This document shows positions 24,310 to 33,781 of a stretch of 64,000 bases of DNA, piece by piece. The notes below the pieces were generated by a model. That model was given only the letters and a program-made list of their open reading frames with translations. It was not told the DNA's origin and searched no databases. This DNA comes from Paraburkholderia caledonica NBRC 102488 (GTDB lineage Bacteria > Pseudomonadota > Gammaproteobacteria > Burkholderiales > Burkholderiaceae): the NCBI RefSeq assembly GCF_000685095.1, contig NZ_BAYE01000003.1, forward strand, positions 310,001-374,000. Reading direction: 5' to 3'. The position numbers and the translations under genes are program-made. The stretch's first letter is position 1; each line of letters starts with the position of its first letter.

Positions 24310-26289
24310 TCAATCGTTGGCCTGGTCGTTGCTGTTGCTGCCACTGTTCTCTGCCGAAGCGGGCGGTTTGCCGCGCGCCGAGATCTGCGCGTCGTAGTTC
24401 GCTCGCGCTTCGCGCACGCTCGCCCGCGGCGAGACTTCGGGCACCGCGACTTCCCACCACCAGCCGCCGTCGCTCGTCGTCCGGGCCGGATCGGTGTCGA
24501 TGCTGATCACGTAGGTCCTGTCCGCCGAGCGCGCGCGTTGCAGCGCGGCTTCCAGTTCCGCCACATTCGCCACGTGTTCCGCCCGCGCACCGAGGGCGCG
24601 CGCGTGCGCGGCGAAGTCGATCTGCGGCGCGCCGAGCGGGCCCTGCATGCTGTCTTCGAGCAGGTTGTTGAACGGCGCACCGCCGCACGCCTGTTGCAGG
24701 CGATTGATGCATCCGTACCCGCGATTGTCGAGCACTACGACAATGAGCTTCGCGCCGAGCATCACTGACGTGGCGATCTCGCTGTTCATCATCAGATAGC
24801 TGCCGTCGCCTACCATCACGATCACTTCACGCTCGGGCCGCGCAAGCTTCACGCCGAGTCCGCCGGCGATTTCGTAGCCCATGCACGAGTAGCCGTATTC
24901 GACGTGATAGGCGCCTGGCGTTCCGGCGCGCCACAGCTTGTGCAATTCTCCGGGCAAGGTGCCGGCCGCGCACACGACGATGTCGTTCGCCGGTGAATTC
25001 GTGCTTGAACGTTGCACGGCGCCGATCACATCGCCTTCATAAGGCAGCACGGACTCTCGTTGCGGCGCGTGAGTAAGCGTATGCACCGTATCGCGCCAAC
25101 TCGCGGCCAGTTCGTGGGCGCGCGAGGTCCACGCGCGATCCGCTTGCCAGTCTTGCAGACGTTCGGCGAGTGCGTCGAGCGCGAGACGCGCGTCCGCCTC
25201 GACGACTTGCGCGCGGTGCTTGAGGGCGTCGAACGCATTCGCATTGATGCCGATCACGTCCGCCTGTGTGAACAGCGTATTCGAGCCAGTTGTGAAGTCC
25301 TGCAAGCGCGTGCCGAGCGCGAGCACGCAGTCGGCATCGCGCGCGAGCGCGTTGGCCGCGGGCGAGCCGGTCACGCCCAGCGAGCCGACGTTCAGTGGAT
25401 CGTCCCACGCAAGCGAGCTTTTGCCGGCTTGCGTCTCCGCAACCGGAATGCCGTGCGCGGCAGCAAAACGTTGCAACGCATCCGTCGCACGGCCGTAGAG
25501 CACGCCGCCCCCCGCAACGATCAGCGGACGCTTCGCGCGCTGCAAACGTGCGATAGCAGCGTCTATTTCGTCGACACGCGGTGCGGGCGCATAGAACGTG
25601 ACGATGCGCGGCGCAAAGAAGTCGGCAGGAAAGTCCCACGCCTGCGCCTGCACGTCTTGCGGCAACGCAAGCGTGACCGGCCCGCACGACGCGGCGTCGG
25701 TGAGCACGCGCAGCGCGCGGGGCAGTGCACTCAGCAGTTGCGCGGGATGCACGATGCGGTCGAAGTAGCGCGACACGGGTTTGAACGCGTCGTTCGCGGA
25801 AACGCCGCCATCGCGGGAATCTTCAACCTGTTGCAGGACCGGGTCGGGCGCTCGCGACACGAAGATGTCGCCCGGCAACAGCAGCACCGGCAAACGGTTC
25901 ACGTGCGCGAGCGCGGCGGCCGTCAGCAGATTGGTAGCGCCTGGTCCGATCGACGTGGTGACCGCCATCATGCGCCGGCGAAAGTGCGCCTTTGCATAGG
26001 CGATCGCACTGTGCGCCATCGCCTGTTCGTTGTGGGCGCGCAGCGTCGGCAGCTCGTCGCGATGCTGATACAGCGCTTCGCCCATGCCGGCGACGTTGCC
26101 GTGTCCGAAGATCGCGAACACGCCGCCGAAAAGCGGTTCTGTTCCCAAGCCGTCTTCAGTGGCGACGCGTTGTGCGGCGAGATAGCGCACGAGCGCTTGC
26201 GCGGTGGTCAGCCGGATGGTGGTCCCTGAGACTACGGCGCCCGCCGATACCGCTTCGTCGTGTCCATGATGTAACTCGCGCTGATTCAT
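24310..26289 (-). CDS. iolD: 3D-(3,5/4)-trihydroxycyclohexane-1,2-dione acylhydrolase
   Basis: The product has 659 residues and belongs to the thiamine diphosphate enzyme family. IolD opens the ring of trihydroxycyclohexanedione to give 5-deoxy-glucuronate. The N-terminal pyrimidine-binding domain includes FGHGNVAGMGEAL and the C-terminal domain has the TPP/magnesium motif starting GDGSYLMMNSE and ending in DNRGYGCINRLQ. The central domain carries IVAGGGVLYGRA. The length is as expected. The ATG at 26289 overlaps the iolC stop by four bases. Confidence 0.96.
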   Translation of the reverse strand: MNQRELHHGHDEAVSAGAVVSGTTIRLTTAQALVRYLAAQRVATEDGLGTEPLFGGVFAIFGHGNVAGMGEALYQHRDELPTLRAHNEQAMAHSAIAYAKAHFRRRMMAVTTSIGPGATNLLTAAALAHVNRLPVLLLPGDIFVSRAPDPVLQQVEDSRDGGVSANDAFKPVSRYFDRIVHPAQLLSALPRALRVLTDAASCGPVTLALPQDVQAQAWDFPADFFAPRIVTFYAPAPRVDEIDAAIARLQRAKRPLIVAGGGVLYGRATDALQRFAAAHGIPVAETQAGKSSLAWDDPLNVGSLGVTGSPAANALARDADCVLALGTRLQDFTTGSNTLFTQADVIGINANAFDALKHRAQVVEADARLALDALAERLQDWQADRAWTSRAHELAASWRDTVHTLTHAPQRESVLPYEGDVIGAVQRSSTNSPANDIVVCAAGTLPGELHKLWRAGTPGAYHVEYGYSCMGYEIAGGLGVKLARPEREVIVMVGDGSYLMMNSEIATSVMLGAKLIVVVLDNRGYGCINRLQQACGGAPFNNLLEDSMQGPLGAPQIDFAAHARALGARAEHVANVAELEAALQRARSADRTYVISIDTDPARTTSDGGWWWEVAVPEVSPRASVREARANYDAQISARGKPPASAENSGSNSNDQAND

Positions 26290-28334
26290 GCCGCCTGCTC
26301 CTGATGAACACTATTGCTAGCGCCTCGTTCGGCGGCGGCGGTGTCGCGCGCCGCGCGCCACGATGCGATTAGCGTTTCGAACGTGCGGCGCACGCGCGCG
26401 ACCAATTCGTCGTCGCCGATCTCTCCTGCGAGCCACGCATGACTCGGCTCGTGGAAGATCGTGCGGCCAACTGTGAAACCGCGACACGTCGACGAGCGCG
26501 CCGCCGCGCGAAAGCCCTCGTTCAACTGCTCGACGCCCGCCGACAAACCGAGCAGCACGACGCCCCGGCAATATGGATCGCGTTCGGCGATCAGCGCGTC
26601 GATGTTGCGCCATTGCGCGGCGTCCATCGGTTCGAGCTTCCACCACTCTGGATAGATGCCGATGTTATAGAGCCGCTTCAACGCGCGATACACGATATCC
26701 GGACCCTGCGGCAAGTTCGCATGCTTCGGCGGGATCACTTCGAGCAGCAACTCGTGGCCGCTTGCTTGCGTCGCGTCGTATAGCGCGCGCAATTGGGCTT
26801 CCTGTTCGAGGCGCTGTTCGACGGGTTCGTCGGGGTGGAATTGCACGAGGCACTTCGCGACGTGTTCCTGCGGCCACGACACAAGCGTCGTGCCGACCGA
26901 GCGGCCATGGTCGAACACGAGCGGCACCGAGCCGGGCAGCTCGACCGGGCGGCCGATCCACCAGCCGCGGCCTGTTGCCGCGTTCAGCGCGTCCTGGCCA
27001 TAGCGGCTGTCGATCAGTACGCCGATGCGGCCTTGCAGGCCCAAGGCGCTTTCGGTCTGCGCGACCGCGTCGACGAACAGGCCCTTGAGCTGGGCGATTC
27101 GCGCTTCGCTTGCGCCGCTCTGCTGCGCGAGTTCGAAGAACTGATTCCGATGATCGAACGCGAAGCCGAGCACTTCGTCCCACTGCTTGCGCGCGGGCGT
27201 CACGCGATGCAGGCGCGCCAATGTCGCGTCGCGGTCGGGGCGGCGCATACGCTCGGGATCGGCCTTCGCCTCGCGCAGGAAGTAGTCGAGTTCAGCGAGC
27301 GTCGGCATGGCCGGCGCGCACGCGTGGCGCGAGACGACGAGTGCGCCGCTTGCATTGGCCGCACGCGCGCAGGCGTCGAGCGGTTGATCGCGCAGCCATC
27401 CGGAGAGAAAACCGGACGCGAAGGCGTCGCCGGCACCGAGCACGTTCAGCACTTCGACTTCCACGCCGCCGTGCACCGGCGCGTCGTCGAGCGAGGCGGG
27501 CACTTCGCCGTCGATGATCTGGCAGCCCATCGGCCCGCGCTTGAGCACGAGCGTGGCCGGAGTAACCGCGCGCACCATCGCCAGTGCGTCGACGAGATCG
27601 CTTTTGCCGCCCGCAATCCGAAATTCCTCCTCGGTGCCGATCACGAGATCGAACAACGGCAGGATGCGCTGCAAATGCGCGGTGACGCCCTCGCTCGCGA
27701 CAAAGCGCGTTTCGCCGTCCGCCTTACCCGTGAGGCCCCACAACACGGGGCGGTAATCGATGTCGAGAACGGTGCAAACCTGGTGGCGCCGCGCGTAATC
27801 GAGCGCGCGGCGGCTCGTGCGGTTCACCTGTTCGGTCGAGAAGTGGGTGCCGGTAATCAGCAGCGCTTTTGACGACGCGATAAAGGCCTCGTCGAAATCC
27901 ACTTCGTCCACGGCCATGTCCGCGCAATTCTCGCGATAGAAGATCAGTGGAAATGTATCGCGATCTTTCAGGCCAAGCAGCACGAGCGCGGTCAGGCGTT
28001 CAGGATCCACGCGCACGTGGCTCACGTCGCAGCCTTCCTTCGTCAACGTCTCGGTGAGAAAGCGGCCCATGTGATCGTTGCCCACGCGTGCAAGCATTGC
28101 CGACGCAAGTCCGAGCCGCGCGCAGCCGAACGCAATGTTCGCCGACGACCCGCCGAGATACTTCGCGAAGCTCGACACGTCTTCGAGCCGCGCGCCGACC
28201 TGCTGCGCGTACAGGTCGACAGCGAGCCGGCCAAGACACACGATGTCGCGGCTGCGGCCCGGCGCGAAGCGGCTGCCGGCGGTTCCGCCCGGTTGCTGCG
28301 CCGGCGTGCCGCTGAATGTACTGGATTGAGCCAT
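26286..28334 (-). CDS. iolC: 5-dehydro-2-deoxygluconokinase fused to a DUF2090 aldolase-like domain
   Basis: The product has 682 residues. Residues about 30-345 are a PfkB/ribokinase-fold kinase: DIVCLGRLAVDLYAQQ, GGSSANIAFGCARLG, and the catalytic NVLGAGDAFASGF with its general-base Asp. Residues about 370-680 are a DUF2090 domain, a TIM-barrel relative of the aldolase IolJ. Together they could phosphorylate 2-deoxy-5-keto-gluconate and then split it to dihydroxyacetone phosphate and malonic semialdehyde. This fusion is common in proteobacterial iol clusters; aldolase activity is inferred. The ATG at 28334 is used, since upstream residues lack similarity. Confidence 0.95.
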   Translation of the reverse strand: MAQSSTFSGTPAQQPGGTAGSRFAPGRSRDIVCLGRLAVDLYAQQVGARLEDVSSFAKYLGGSSANIAFGCARLGLASAMLARVGNDHMGRFLTETLTKEGCDVSHVRVDPERLTALVLLGLKDRDTFPLIFYRENCADMAVDEVDFDEAFIASSKALLITGTHFSTEQVNRTSRRALDYARRHQVCTVLDIDYRPVLWGLTGKADGETRFVASEGVTAHLQRILPLFDLVIGTEEEFRIAGGKSDLVDALAMVRAVTPATLVLKRGPMGCQIIDGEVPASLDDAPVHGGVEVEVLNVLGAGDAFASGFLSGWLRDQPLDACARAANASGALVVSRHACAPAMPTLAELDYFLREAKADPERMRRPDRDATLARLHRVTPARKQWDEVLGFAFDHRNQFFELAQQSGASEARIAQLKGLFVDAVAQTESALGLQGRIGVLIDSRYGQDALNAATGRGWWIGRPVELPGSVPLVFDHGRSVGTTLVSWPQEHVAKCLVQFHPDEPVEQRLEQEAQLRALYDATQASGHELLLEVIPPKHANLPQGPDIVYRALKRLYNIGIYPEWWKLEPMDAAQWRNIDALIAERDPYCRGVVLLGLSAGVEQLNEGFRAAARSSTCRGFTVGRTIFHEPSHAWLAGEIGDDELVARVRRTFETLIASWRAARDTAAAERGASNSVHQEQAA

Positions 28335-28397
28335 GAATGTCCCTGAATGACGGAGCGCGGCGAGCGGTGCCACGGCAGCAGCCGCCGCGCGAATGAA

Positions 28398-29237
28398 TCA
28401 GATCGTTGCGCCTTCGAGTTCGCCTATCATTTTCTGCATCTCGGCACCGCCCGCCATCATGTCGAGCACTTCGTCCTTGCTGATCGTCTCTTTTGTGAAC
28501 GTGCCGAGCGATTTGCCGCGATTGAGCAACGTGAACGAGTCGCCGATCGGATACGCGTGATGCACGTTGTGCGTGATGAAGATCACCGAGATGCCTTTCG
28601 CGCGCGCCTTGTGGATCAGCTTCAGCACATTGAAGCTCTGCTTGACGCCGAGCGCGGCGGTCGGCTCGTCGAGGATCAGCACACGTGCGCCGAAATGGAT
28701 GGCGCGCGCAATCGCAAGGCACTGTTTTTCACCGCCTGACATCGTGCCGATCGGCTGATGCGGATCGCGCACGTTGATGCCCATTTCTGCGAGCTTGTCG
28801 CGGGCTGTTGTCGCGCTCGTTTCGAGGTCCATCACGTTCAGGAACCCGAAGAGTTTCTTTTGCGGCTCGCGTCCCATGAAAAAATTACGCGCGACGGAGA
28901 GCAACGGCACCAGCGCGAGATCCTGATAGACGGTCGCAATGCCGAGATCCAGCGCGTCTTTAGGCGACTCGAACAGCACCGGCTTGCCGTCGACGAGATA
29001 CTGGCCCGACGACGGTTGATGTACGCCCGCCAGAGTCTTGATCAGCGTCGACTTGCCTGCGCCGTTGTCGCCGAGCAGGCAATGAACTTCGCCGCGTTTC
29101 AGGCGCAACGTCACGCCGCTTAGCGCGATTACTTTTCCAAAGTACTTGTTGACGTTCTCGAGAGCGAGGATCACGTCGTCCTGCGGCGCGGCGCTCGGCA
29201 GGTTCATTTCGTTCGTCACGTTGTTCGTATCGGACAT
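28398..29237 (-). CDS. Sugar (probably inositol) ABC transporter ATPase
   Basis: The product has 279 residues and a single nucleotide-binding domain, unlike the double ATPases of many ribose-type systems. Walker [11 protein letters not shown]-loop [11 protein letters not shown], signature MSGGEKQCL, Walker [12 protein letters not shown] and H-loop [10 protein letters not shown] are intact. It is of the FrcA/single-domain sugar type. The ATG at 29237 (MSDTNN) has GAGGAGAC before it on the minus strand. Its position between a sugar permease gene and iolC in one direction points to inositol uptake. Confidence 0.9.
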   Translation of the reverse strand: MSDTNNVTNEMNLPSAAPQDDVILALENVNKYFGKVIALSGVTLRLKRGEVHCLLGDNGAGKSTLIKTLAGVHQPSSGQYLVDGKPVLFESPKDALDLGIATVYQDLALVPLLSVARNFFMGREPQKKLFGFLNVMDLETSATTARDKLAEMGINVRDPHQPIGTMSGGEKQCLAIARAIHFGARVLILDEPTAALGVKQSFNVLKLIHKARAKGISVIFITHNVHHAYPIGDSFTLLNRGKSLGTFTKETISKDEVLDMMAGGAEMQKMIGELEGATI

Positions 29238-29250
29238 GTGCGTCTCCTCG

Positions 29251-30423
29251 TTACGATTGCGCGACGCGACGGCGCACATAGTGATTGAACAGCACGGCGA
29301 TGAGCAGCATCACGCCGAGGAACACGCGGAACCAGTCGGAACTCACATTCGTATAGGTGATGCCGATTTGCACCACGCCGAAAATCAGCGCGCCGAAACA
29401 TGCGCCGATCACCGAGCCATAGCCGCCCGTCAACAATGTCCCGCCGATGACGGCCGCGATGATCGCCTCGAACTCCTTCTGCAAACCGCGGTCGGCCGCA
29501 GCGGAGCCGATGTCGCACACTTGCAGCACCGCGAACAGGCACGAGCAGAACGCGGTCAGCACGAAGAGCAGGATTTTTACGCGACGCACTGGAATGCCGA
29601 CGTTTTTTGCCGCGTTGGCGTCGCCACCCACTGCGAGAATCCAGTTGCCCGCGCGCGTTTTCGCGAGGACGAATGCGCAGATCGCGGCGAGACCGAACCA
29701 CCACAAAATCACTTTCGGAATGCCGGGCACGAGCGCGTGACCGTTATCGAGCAGGGTGCCGACGCCGTGATGCGCGAGCATCGTGAAGAGACCCTGCAGC
29801 GCAACGCCGTGAAAGAGGGTGTTGGCGAGCCAGTCTTGTTGTGCAAGATCGCCCACGCCGGAAACGATGGTGCGGTCCGCGAACATGATCGACAGCGCAA
29901 GCGTGAGGCCGCGCAGAATAAAGAGGAACGCGAGCGTGACGATGAACGACGGCAGGCGCGTGCGCATCACGAGATAGCCGTTGAGCGCCCCCAGCAGCAT
30001 CGAGCCGACGAATGCGAAGAGAATCGCAAGCGAGATCGGCCAGTGAAAATACACGGTGGGAATCGCGACCATCATGCCGGCAAAGCCGATCATCGAGCCG
30101 ATCGACAGATCGAACTCACCGGCGATCATCAGGAGACACGCGCCCACGGAAAGAATCCCGAGATAAGCGGACACCTGCGACCAGTTCATCACGCCGTCGA
30201 GATTGAACATGCCGGAGCCGCCGGCAGTCAACGCGAAAACTAGAAACACCAGCACCGCGCCGGAGATCGCGGCGAACTCGGGGCGGTTCAGCAAATGACC
30301 GAACCACGATTCCTTGCGCACGCGCTCGTCGCGCCCGTCCGTTTCGGGGCGCGACGCGGCGTTATGCGAAGCGGCGCTATTCGAGTCGACGCGCGGTGGA
30401 AAGTGCTTGCCGGCTACACCCAT
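29251..30423 (-). CDS. Sugar (probably inositol) ABC transporter permease
   Basis: The product has 390 residues. After a polar N-terminus of about 45 residues, eight to ten hydrophobic helices follow. [20 protein letters not shown] and [26 protein letters not shown] are the RbsC/FrcB family signatures; the latter contacts the ATPase. It would form the homodimeric channel of a high-affinity sugar importer. It lies 13 bases before the ATPase gene and 140 bases after the binding-protein gene on the same strand. Confidence 0.92.
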   Translation of the reverse strand: MGVAGKHFPPRVDSNSAASHNAASRPETDGRDERVRKESWFGHLLNRPEFAAISGAVLVFLVFALTAGGSGMFNLDGVMNWSQVSAYLGILSVGACLLMIAGEFDLSIGSMIGFAGMMVAIPTVYFHWPISLAILFAFVGSMLLGALNGYLVMRTRLPSFIVTLAFLFILRGLTLALSIMFADRTIVSGVGDLAQQDWLANTLFHGVALQGLFTMLAHHGVGTLLDNGHALVPGIPKVILWWFGLAAICAFVLAKTRAGNWILAVGGDANAAKNVGIPVRRVKILLFVLTAFCSCLFAVLQVCDIGSAAADRGLQKEFEAIIAAVIGGTLLTGGYGSVIGACFGALIFGVVQIGITYTNVSSDWFRVFLGVMLLIAVLFNHYVRRRVAQS

Positions 30424-30517
30424 GATGTCTCCTTGGAGCCGGCTGTGTGTCCGGGCAAGCGGGAATGCGTTGCGGGAACGACAGCCGGTGAAATGCGCGC
30501 TGGCAGCGAAGCTGCCC

Positions 30518-30536
30518 GGCGGGAGCGTTGCCCGCC
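30518..30536 (-). promoter_or_regulatory. Intercistronic hairpin between binding protein and permease genes
   Basis: GGCGGG and CCCGCC pair around a 7-base loop within the 140-base gap. A GC-only hairpin after a binding-protein gene often stabilises the upstream mRNA so that more binding protein is made than permease. This role is inferred. Confidence 0.35.
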
Positions 30537-30563
30537 GCGCGCGTGACTAGCTAGAGAAAAGAA

Positions 30564-31610
30564 TCAGCGGTACTGCCCTGCGTATTTGATGACCTTGTCG
30601 AGGTTTTCTTTCGTGATGAAGCCCGGACCGGAGCGAATGTTCTTCGGGCCATACGAAGGCGCCAGGCCGTAAGTGGCAAGCCGTGCCTTGAACTTAGGAT
30701 TCGCTTCGAGAATCTGGCGAATCTTCGCGGGGTCGGTGGTGTGCTCTTTCTTCACGATGGCCAGCACGGCGACCGGAATGTAGCCCTGCAGATACGGCTG
30801 CTGATCGATCGCAAACTGGATCGTGCCGTTCTGGATCGCCTTCGCGATGTCGTCGGAGAAGTCGAAGGTGCAGAAGTAGATCTTGCCGTTCAGGCCCATT
30901 TGCTGCACTGCTTTGAGCGTGGCCGAAGCCGGCGTCGGTCCGAGCGTGAGAATCGCGCCGGTGTTCGGATGGTTGCGCAAATAGGCGCTGACTTTCGATT
31001 GAATCTCGGTCGGGTCCTGGCCGGAATCGATCGTGGACGACTTGTAGTCGACGCCAAGCGCCTCGGCGAAACCGCGGCAACGGTCGAACGAAACGGTGTT
31101 GGTCGCGAGGTGATTCACGCACAGGAACGACTTCACGCCGGCTGCTTTCGCCTTTTCGCCTGCTGCCTTGCCGGCGACATATTCCGGCTGGCCGATATGC
31201 ATGATCGCGCCGAGTTGCGCGCTTTGTTCCTCGGTGCCCGAGTTGATCGTGACGAGCGGGATCTTCTTGGCGGTGACTTTGTTGATGGAGCTTTTCAGCA
31301 CGTCGTAATCGGCGATGGTGACGATCACACCGTCGTAGTTGCGCGCTGCGGCCTGTTCGACGAGACGCGCCATGTCGGCGATGTCACCGTTCGGCGGATT
31401 GCGATAGTCGGTCTCGACGTTGAAGTCCTCGTCGGCCTGCTTGATGGCGTTTTTAATCGTGTTCCACCACGAATCGGAGTCCGGCGCGTGGCTGATCAGC
31501 ACGAAATGAGCGTCAGCCGCGCGGGCGGCCGAAGCCGCTCCGAATCCCGTCGCCAACGTCAAAGCCGTCACCAGAATCCTGAGCGTAGCCTTGCCCTTGC
31601 AAAGTCTCAT
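30564..31610 (-). CDS. Periplasmic sugar (probably inositol) binding protein
   Basis: The product has 348 residues with a clear signal peptide (about 1-31, ending ASAARAADAHF). It is of the ribose/galactose-binding family (Peripla_BP_4): DSDSWWNTIKNAIKQA, DGVIVTIADYDVLKSSI, VTINSGTEEQS and AIDQQPYLQGYIPV are in the family order. It would deliver sugar to the permease encoded downstream. As the first gene of a unit running through iolC-D-E-B, myo-inositol or an isomer is the probable ligand. A 22-bp inverted repeat lies about 160 bases upstream. Confidence 0.92.
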   Translation of the reverse strand: MRLCKGKATLRILVTALTLATGFGAASAARAADAHFVLISHAPDSDSWWNTIKNAIKQADEDFNVETDYRNPPNGDIADMARLVEQAAARNYDGVIVTIADYDVLKSSINKVTAKKIPLVTINSGTEEQSAQLGAIMHIGQPEYVAGKAAGEKAKAAGVKSFLCVNHLATNTVSFDRCRGFAEALGVDYKSSTIDSGQDPTEIQSKVSAYLRNHPNTGAILTLGPTPASATLKAVQQMGLNGKIYFCTFDFSDDIAKAIQNGTIQFAIDQQPYLQGYIPVAVLAIVKKEHTTDPAKIRQILEANPKFKARLATYGLAPSYGPKNIRSGPGFITKENLDKVIKYAGQYR

Positions 31611-31768
31611 GTCTCCACCTTTCTCGGTCTGTCGTTATTGAAGGAGCGTGTGGCGCACGGTACGCAGCGCGGCACCGGAGGTGTCGCACGATCGCCGAAG
31701 CACCATCGCTCACGACCAAGATTAGGTCATCTTCGAATGGCTTGCAATGGAAATTTCACCGTAGATAA

Positions 31769-31790
31769 AAATGGAAAATACGTTCCATTT
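31769..31790. promoter_or_regulatory. Probable IolR operator, inverted repeat with GGAA-N6-TTCC core
   Basis: AAATGGAA and TTCCATTT form perfect 8-bp arms around AATACG, in the 277-base region between the divergent binding-protein and RpiR-type regulator genes. As I recall, GGAA-N6-TTCC is the motif reported for the RpiR-like IolR repressor of inositol genes in Sinorhizobium. A nearby GGAAATTTC (31749-31757) may be a half-related site. One site could serve both directions. Confidence 0.65.
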
Positions 31791-31887
31791 ATGCGGTGTG
31801 CTGCCTATAATCGGCAACGTCAGCAGCCTCTGTGGCGCCGGTCCGAAAGCGCCTGCCGCAGTGCAGTAAAGCCCCGAAGAGAGAACC

Positions 31888-32769
31888 ATGGCGGAAGAGA
31901 GCACCGAAGAATTGCCGAGCGTCGAAGAATTGATGCAGCGCATCGCCGATAACTATGAGGCGCTGCCGCGTCAGTTGAAGAATGTCGCGACGTATATCGA
32001 GCAACATCGTTCGAGCGTGATGGTGGATCGCACGAGCGACATCGCCGCAAGCTGCGGCGTGCATCCGTCGGCGGTCGTGCGATTTGCGCAGCGCTTTGGT
32101 TTCTCCGGCTTCTCCGATTTGCAGGCGGTGTTTCGTCAGGCGTATACAGGCCAGGGTGCGTCGTCGCCGAGCTATCAGCAACGCATTCGCAAGCTCATTG
32201 ACGAGAAGCCCGGTGCGTTGTCCGGCGGCGCGGTCGCGCGCGAGTTCATCGCGGCTTCGCGCGGCGGGCTCGAAGAACTCGAAGCGGGGCTCGACGACAA
32301 GCAGTTCGACGCCGCCGTGAAGATGCTGCAACAGGCGGACAACATCTATGTGATCGGCGTGCGGCGCTCGTTTCCGGTGGCGAGCTACATCGTCTATGCG
32401 TTGCAGCACACGCCCAAGCGCGTGCACCTCGTCTCGGGTTTCGGCGGCATGTACCGCGAGCAGATTCGCAGCGTGAAAAAGGGCGACGTGGTGATTGCGA
32501 TCAGTTTCGCGCCTTATGCGAAGGAAACGCAGTATTGCCTGCGGGTCGCGCATCATCATCAGGCGAAGACGCTGGTCATTACGGACAGCCAACTATCTCC
32601 GCTCGCGCGTTACTCGAGTACCCAGCTGTATGTGAAAGAGGGCAGCGCGTTCGCGTTCCGCTCGCTGACCAGCACGATCTGCCTGTGCCAGGCGCTCTTC
32701 ATCGCGCTTGCGTACAAGCTCGAATTAAACGTAGAAGAATCGAAAGACACTGGAGGATACGATGACTGA
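31888..32769 (+). CDS. iolR: RpiR/MurR-family regulator, probable IolR
   Basis: The product has 293 residues. An N-terminal RpiR helix-turn-helix (about residues 10-85, with LKNVATYIEQHRSSVM and SAVVRFAQRFGFSGFSDLQAVF) is followed by a SIS sugar-phosphate-binding domain (about 125-260, ADNIYVIGVRRSFPVASYIVYAL and VIAISFAPYAKET). Such regulators often repress catabolic operons and respond to a phosphorylated intermediate. It is divergent from the inositol transport and iol genes and its stop overlaps the start of iolG by eight bases, so it is expressed with the dehydrogenase genes. The name rests on context. Confidence 0.85.
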   Translation: MAEESTEELPSVEELMQRIADNYEALPRQLKNVATYIEQHRSSVMVDRTSDIAASCGVHPSAVVRFAQRFGFSGFSDLQAVFRQAYTGQGASSPSYQQRIRKLIDEKPGALSGGAVAREFIAASRGGLEELEAGLDDKQFDAAVKMLQQADNIYVIGVRRSFPVASYIVYALQHTPKRVHLVSGFGGMYREQIRSVKKGDVVIAISFAPYAKETQYCLRVAHHHQAKTLVITDSQLSPLARYSSTQLYVKEGSAFAFRSLTSTICLCQALFIALAYKLELNVEESKDTGGYDD

Positions 32770-33781
32770 CGCAGCAAAACCGATCGACGTCGCAGTGTTC
32801 GGCGCGGGCCGTATCGGCAAGATTCACGCGGCCAATCTCGCGCGGCAACCGGGCGTGCGGCTGAAATATGTGGTCGATGTGAATAGCGAAGCGGCCGCGG
32901 CGCTGGCTGCCGCGCATGGCGCCAAGGTGGCCGATATCGACGGCGCAATGGGCGACGCGTCCGTCGGCGCCACGGTGATCTGTTCGAGCACCGACACGCA
33001 TGCCGATCTGATCATGAAGTCGGCCGCTCAGAAAAAACATGTGTTCTGCGAGAAGCCGGTCGACCTGACGCTGGAGCGCGCGCGGGCTTGTGCTGATGCC
33101 GTTGAGCGCGCGGGCGTGGTGTGCATGATCGGCTTTCAGCGCCGCTTCGATCCGACGTTCTCCGCGTTGAAGGCGCGCCTCGACGCGGGCGAGATCGGCA
33201 CGCCGGAAATGCTGGTGGTGACGAGCCGGGATCCAGGCGCGCCGCCGGTCGACTACATCCGCCATTCGGGCGGCATCTTCAAGGACATGCTGATTCACGA
33301 CTTCGACATCTTCCGCTGGATTCTCGGCGACGAAGCGGACACGCTGCACGCCACCGGCAGTTGTCTGAGCGACCCGGCAATCGCGGAGGCGGGCGACATT
33401 GATTCGACCGCGGTGACGATCCGCACGAAGCGCGGCCGCCTGTGCCAGATCAACACCGCGCGCCGCGCCGCCTACGGCTACGACCAGCGCTTTGAAGTGC
33501 TCGGCAGCGCGGGCATGCTGCAGGCGGGCAACGTGCGGCCTACGGAAGTCACGGCTTACTCCAGGTCGCAGGTGTCGAGCGACGTACCCGAAGCGTTTTT
33601 CCTCGAACGTTATCGGGCCGCTTATGCGCTCGAAATCGCGCATTTCTTCGAGGCGGTCACGCAGGGCAAGCCGGTGCGCACCACGGTGGCCGACGGTTTG
33701 AAAGCGCTGGAACTCGCCGAGGCCGCCACGCGCTCATGGCGTGAGGGGCGTGCAGTGAAGCTCGGCGAGGCCGCGCAATGA
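32762..33781 (+). CDS. iolG: Inositol 2-dehydrogenase
   Basis: The product has 339 residues and belongs to the GFO/IDH/MocA family. The Rossmann motif is VFGAGRIGKIHA (residues about 11-22). FCEKPVDL has the catalytic/cofactor Lys, and GGIFKDMLIHDFDIFRW supplies the active-site Asp and His. IolG oxidises myo-inositol to 2-keto-myo-inositol with NAD+. Its ATG lies inside the end of the regulator gene and its end overlaps the next dehydrogenase by ATGA. It is thus coupled on both sides. The paralogue downstream could be the scyllo-inositol enzyme. Confidence 0.92.
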   Translation: MTDAAKPIDVAVFGAGRIGKIHAANLARQPGVRLKYVVDVNSEAAAALAAAHGAKVADIDGAMGDASVGATVICSSTDTHADLIMKSAAQKKHVFCEKPVDLTLERARACADAVERAGVVCMIGFQRRFDPTFSALKARLDAGEIGTPEMLVVTSRDPGAPPVDYIRHSGGIFKDMLIHDFDIFRWILGDEADTLHATGSCLSDPAIAEAGDIDSTAVTIRTKRGRLCQINTARRAAYGYDQRFEVLGSAGMLQAGNVRPTEVTAYSRSQVSSDVPEAFFLERYRAAYALEIAHFFEAVTQGKPVRTTVADGLKALELAEAATRSWREGRAVKLGEAAQ

